Assembly: GCF_932526225.1 (NCBI RefSeq)
Contig: NC_064037.1
Location: 3,870,996-3,934,995, forward strand
DNA length: 64,000 nt
Direction of reading: 5' to 3'
From: Nematostella vectensis
Taxonomy: Eukaryota; Cnidaria; Anthozoa; Actiniaria; Edwardsiidae
This document shows, in pieces, positions 63,601 to 64,000 of this stretch. The notes below the pieces were generated by a model. The model had not been told where the DNA came from, ran no database searches, and saw nothing but the letters and a program-made list of their open reading frames with translations. Each line of letters begins with the position of its first letter. Within the stretch, counting starts at the first letter, position 1. A program made the translations under genes and the position numbers.

Positions 63601-63604
63601 AACA
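57661..63604 (-). CDS. xylA: Xylose isomerase, C-terminal part (N-terminus beyond window)
   Basis: Nine minus-strand exons, GT-AG and in frame throughout: 63509-63604, 62324-62407, 61425-61480, 60942-61012, 60415-60520, 59497-59599, 59165-59244, 58286-58360, 57661-57744 (TAA at 57661-57663); about 250 residues. The enzyme interconverts D-xylose and D-xylulose (and glucose and fructose) in a TIM barrel with two divalent metals. All metal ligand motifs are present: the Glu of [10 protein letters not shown], Glu and His of [13 protein letters not shown], the Asp of GSIDAN, both Asp of GWDTDQFP and the Asp of [19 protein letters not shown] and the C-terminal [17 protein letters not shown] are also typical. 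The catalytic His/Asp of the first barrel strands would be encoded outside the window. The many introns and native repeats inside them argue against bacterial contamination. Known in plants and several invertebrates but not vertebrates. Confidence 0.95.
57820..57993. mobile_element. CAG..CTG family MITE in xylose isomerase intron
   Basis: CAGGGGGTGGGGCACTGGGG at the left, GGCCTGCTACGGC at the right, same G-rich then C-rich body and the CCAGTAGAGGCGTGGCTGTG block as 14307-14438. The ends are eroded and no target duplication is clear. Confidence 0.55.
58720..58770. other. Inverted repeat, 12 bp
   Basis: CGAAGTAACGAA at 58720-58731 and TTCGTTACTTCG at 58759-58770, perfect, with a 27-base spacer. 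In a xylose isomerase intron. Function unknown. Confidence 0.65.
58867..58906. other. Near-perfect palindrome, 18-bp stem and 4-base loop
   Basis: TTTTATTAATTCAAGATC and its exact inverse around AAGG. In a xylose isomerase intron on the minus strand. Strong hairpin or cruciform potential. Confidence 0.85.
60034..60279. mobile_element. 246-bp TTAA MITE with 28-bp terminal inverted repeats
   Basis: Ends AGCCGCATTGTCACCAG and CTGGTGACAATGCGGCT; the inverted repeat extends to 28 bases with one mismatch. Flanked by TTAA at 60030-60033 and 60280-60283. No coding capacity. In a xylose isomerase intron. Confidence 0.85.
61131..61323. mobile_element. Degenerate CAG..CTG family MITE
   Basis: GGGGCCGTAGCGGGGGGTGG at the left, GAGGCCTGCTACATAGCTCTG at the right, with CCAGTAGGGGCATGACTGTG inside, matching the body of 14307-14438. 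Older than the copies in unit B. Confidence 0.55.
61562..62345 (-). repeat. 49-bp minisatellite made of an exon end plus its splice donor, 16 copies
   Basis: Exactly sixteen units at 49-base spacing (GAGCCAGATAATATG at 61562 and every 49 bases to 62297). On the minus strand each unit holds ACGAGACACCAGTACGACTATG-type exon end followed by GTGAGTTAG. The rightmost unit is the genuine end of the xylose isomerase exon 62324-62407 and its real donor; the other fifteen are decoys in the intron. Confidence 0.95.
62637..63358. mobile_element. Independent copy of the KH-upstream TTAA MITE
   Basis: 722 bases aligning end to end with 17819-18536 but clearly diverged. Ends GGTCTTGATAAAG and CTTTACCGAGACT. 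The right flank is TTAA and the left flank ATAA (one change). It proves that the 718-bp block is a mobile family, not just part of unit B. In a xylose isomerase intron. Confidence 0.8.
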
Positions 63605-64000
63605 CTACAGAATACCACACTCATACATCAGCCAACATCACATTATATTCTTAGTACTCCTCTAGAACACAGAAAGACACACTCATACATCAGCCAACAT
63701 CACATTATCATACCTGTCAACCCCAGAAGATCTCAGGGTGAGAGTTCTTTCGGGGGTGGGGTAGGTTTATATAATATATATATATATATATTTTTTTTTT
63801 GGGAGGGGTATATGAATGGCTTTCTTGCTATCATTAAGCCAATCAGCACTCAGCAGACTTTTGCCGTTCAGAAAGCTCTCAACCACAACAGTGCTACACA
63901 AGGAATTATTTTTTTTTAATACTCTGATAGAAAATAGGCAAAACATTGATTTTCCATAGAAGGATTTTTCGAAATCGATAAAAATTGTTAAAAAGCAGGA
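63605..64000 (-). other. Xylose isomerase intron, cut by the window edge
   Basis: A short direct repeat (ACACTCATACATCAGCCAAC) occurs at about 63618 and 63680. From 63710 (ATACCTGTCAACCCC) a reversed copy of the 57214 element runs to the edge, with a TA run near 63774-63790. The next upstream exon is not in the window. Confidence 0.6.

Overview
This is an animal nuclear genome window, AT-rich, with short exons, GT-AG introns, many small TIR elements and minisatellites. A recognisable TMEM248 orthologue, a MARVEL protein and an intron-rich xylose isomerase fit a non-bilaterian or marine invertebrate; I favour an anthozoan cnidarian (sea anemone or coral) but cannot prove it. All gene models below were built by hand from splice sites and frame continuity. 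No alignment or transcript data were used.

Layout. (1) 519-787: two exons of an unidentified + strand gene. (2) 1790-7708, minus: an 8-exon gene for a 1165-residue coiled-coil protein with SxIP motifs and an acidic repeat region. (3) 8269-14055, plus, divergent from it: TMEM248 with a strong-context 38-codon upstream ORF and a 277-residue main ORF. (4) 13609-51727: a nested tandem segmental duplication. Unit B (10.58 kb: last TMEM248 exon, a TTAA-type MITE, a 7-exon gene with three KH domains, a 38-bp minisatellite) occurs as B1 (13609-24185), B2 (24186-35195) and, without its first 2.1 kb, B3 (38550-48373). Unit C (3.35 kb, including the likely promoter and first exon of the next gene) occurs as C1 (35196-38549) and C2 (48374-51727). 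The result is three apparently intact KH genes, a second TMEM248 last exon and a second MARVEL first exon. (5) 50389-56294, plus: a 5-exon, four-helix MARVEL (CMTM/plasmolipin-like) gene. (6) 57661-63604, minus and convergent: the C-terminal nine exons of xylose isomerase, whose N-terminus lies beyond the right edge.

The order of events can be read from the junctions: first a tandem duplication of B with almost no junction homology, its left breakpoint inside a 1.57-kb TTAA transposon; then a tandem duplication of the 12.3-kb segment 26248-38549, with a 2-bp microhomology. Copies 2 and 3 of the KH gene accordingly share differences from copy 1. Three minisatellites are welded to coding sequence: one repeats the end of the KH reading frame, one repeats an exon end plus its 5' splice site in xylose isomerase, and one encodes the acidic tail of the coiled-coil protein. 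At least three TTAA-flanked element families and a CAG..CTG family with 5-bp target duplications fill introns and spacers.
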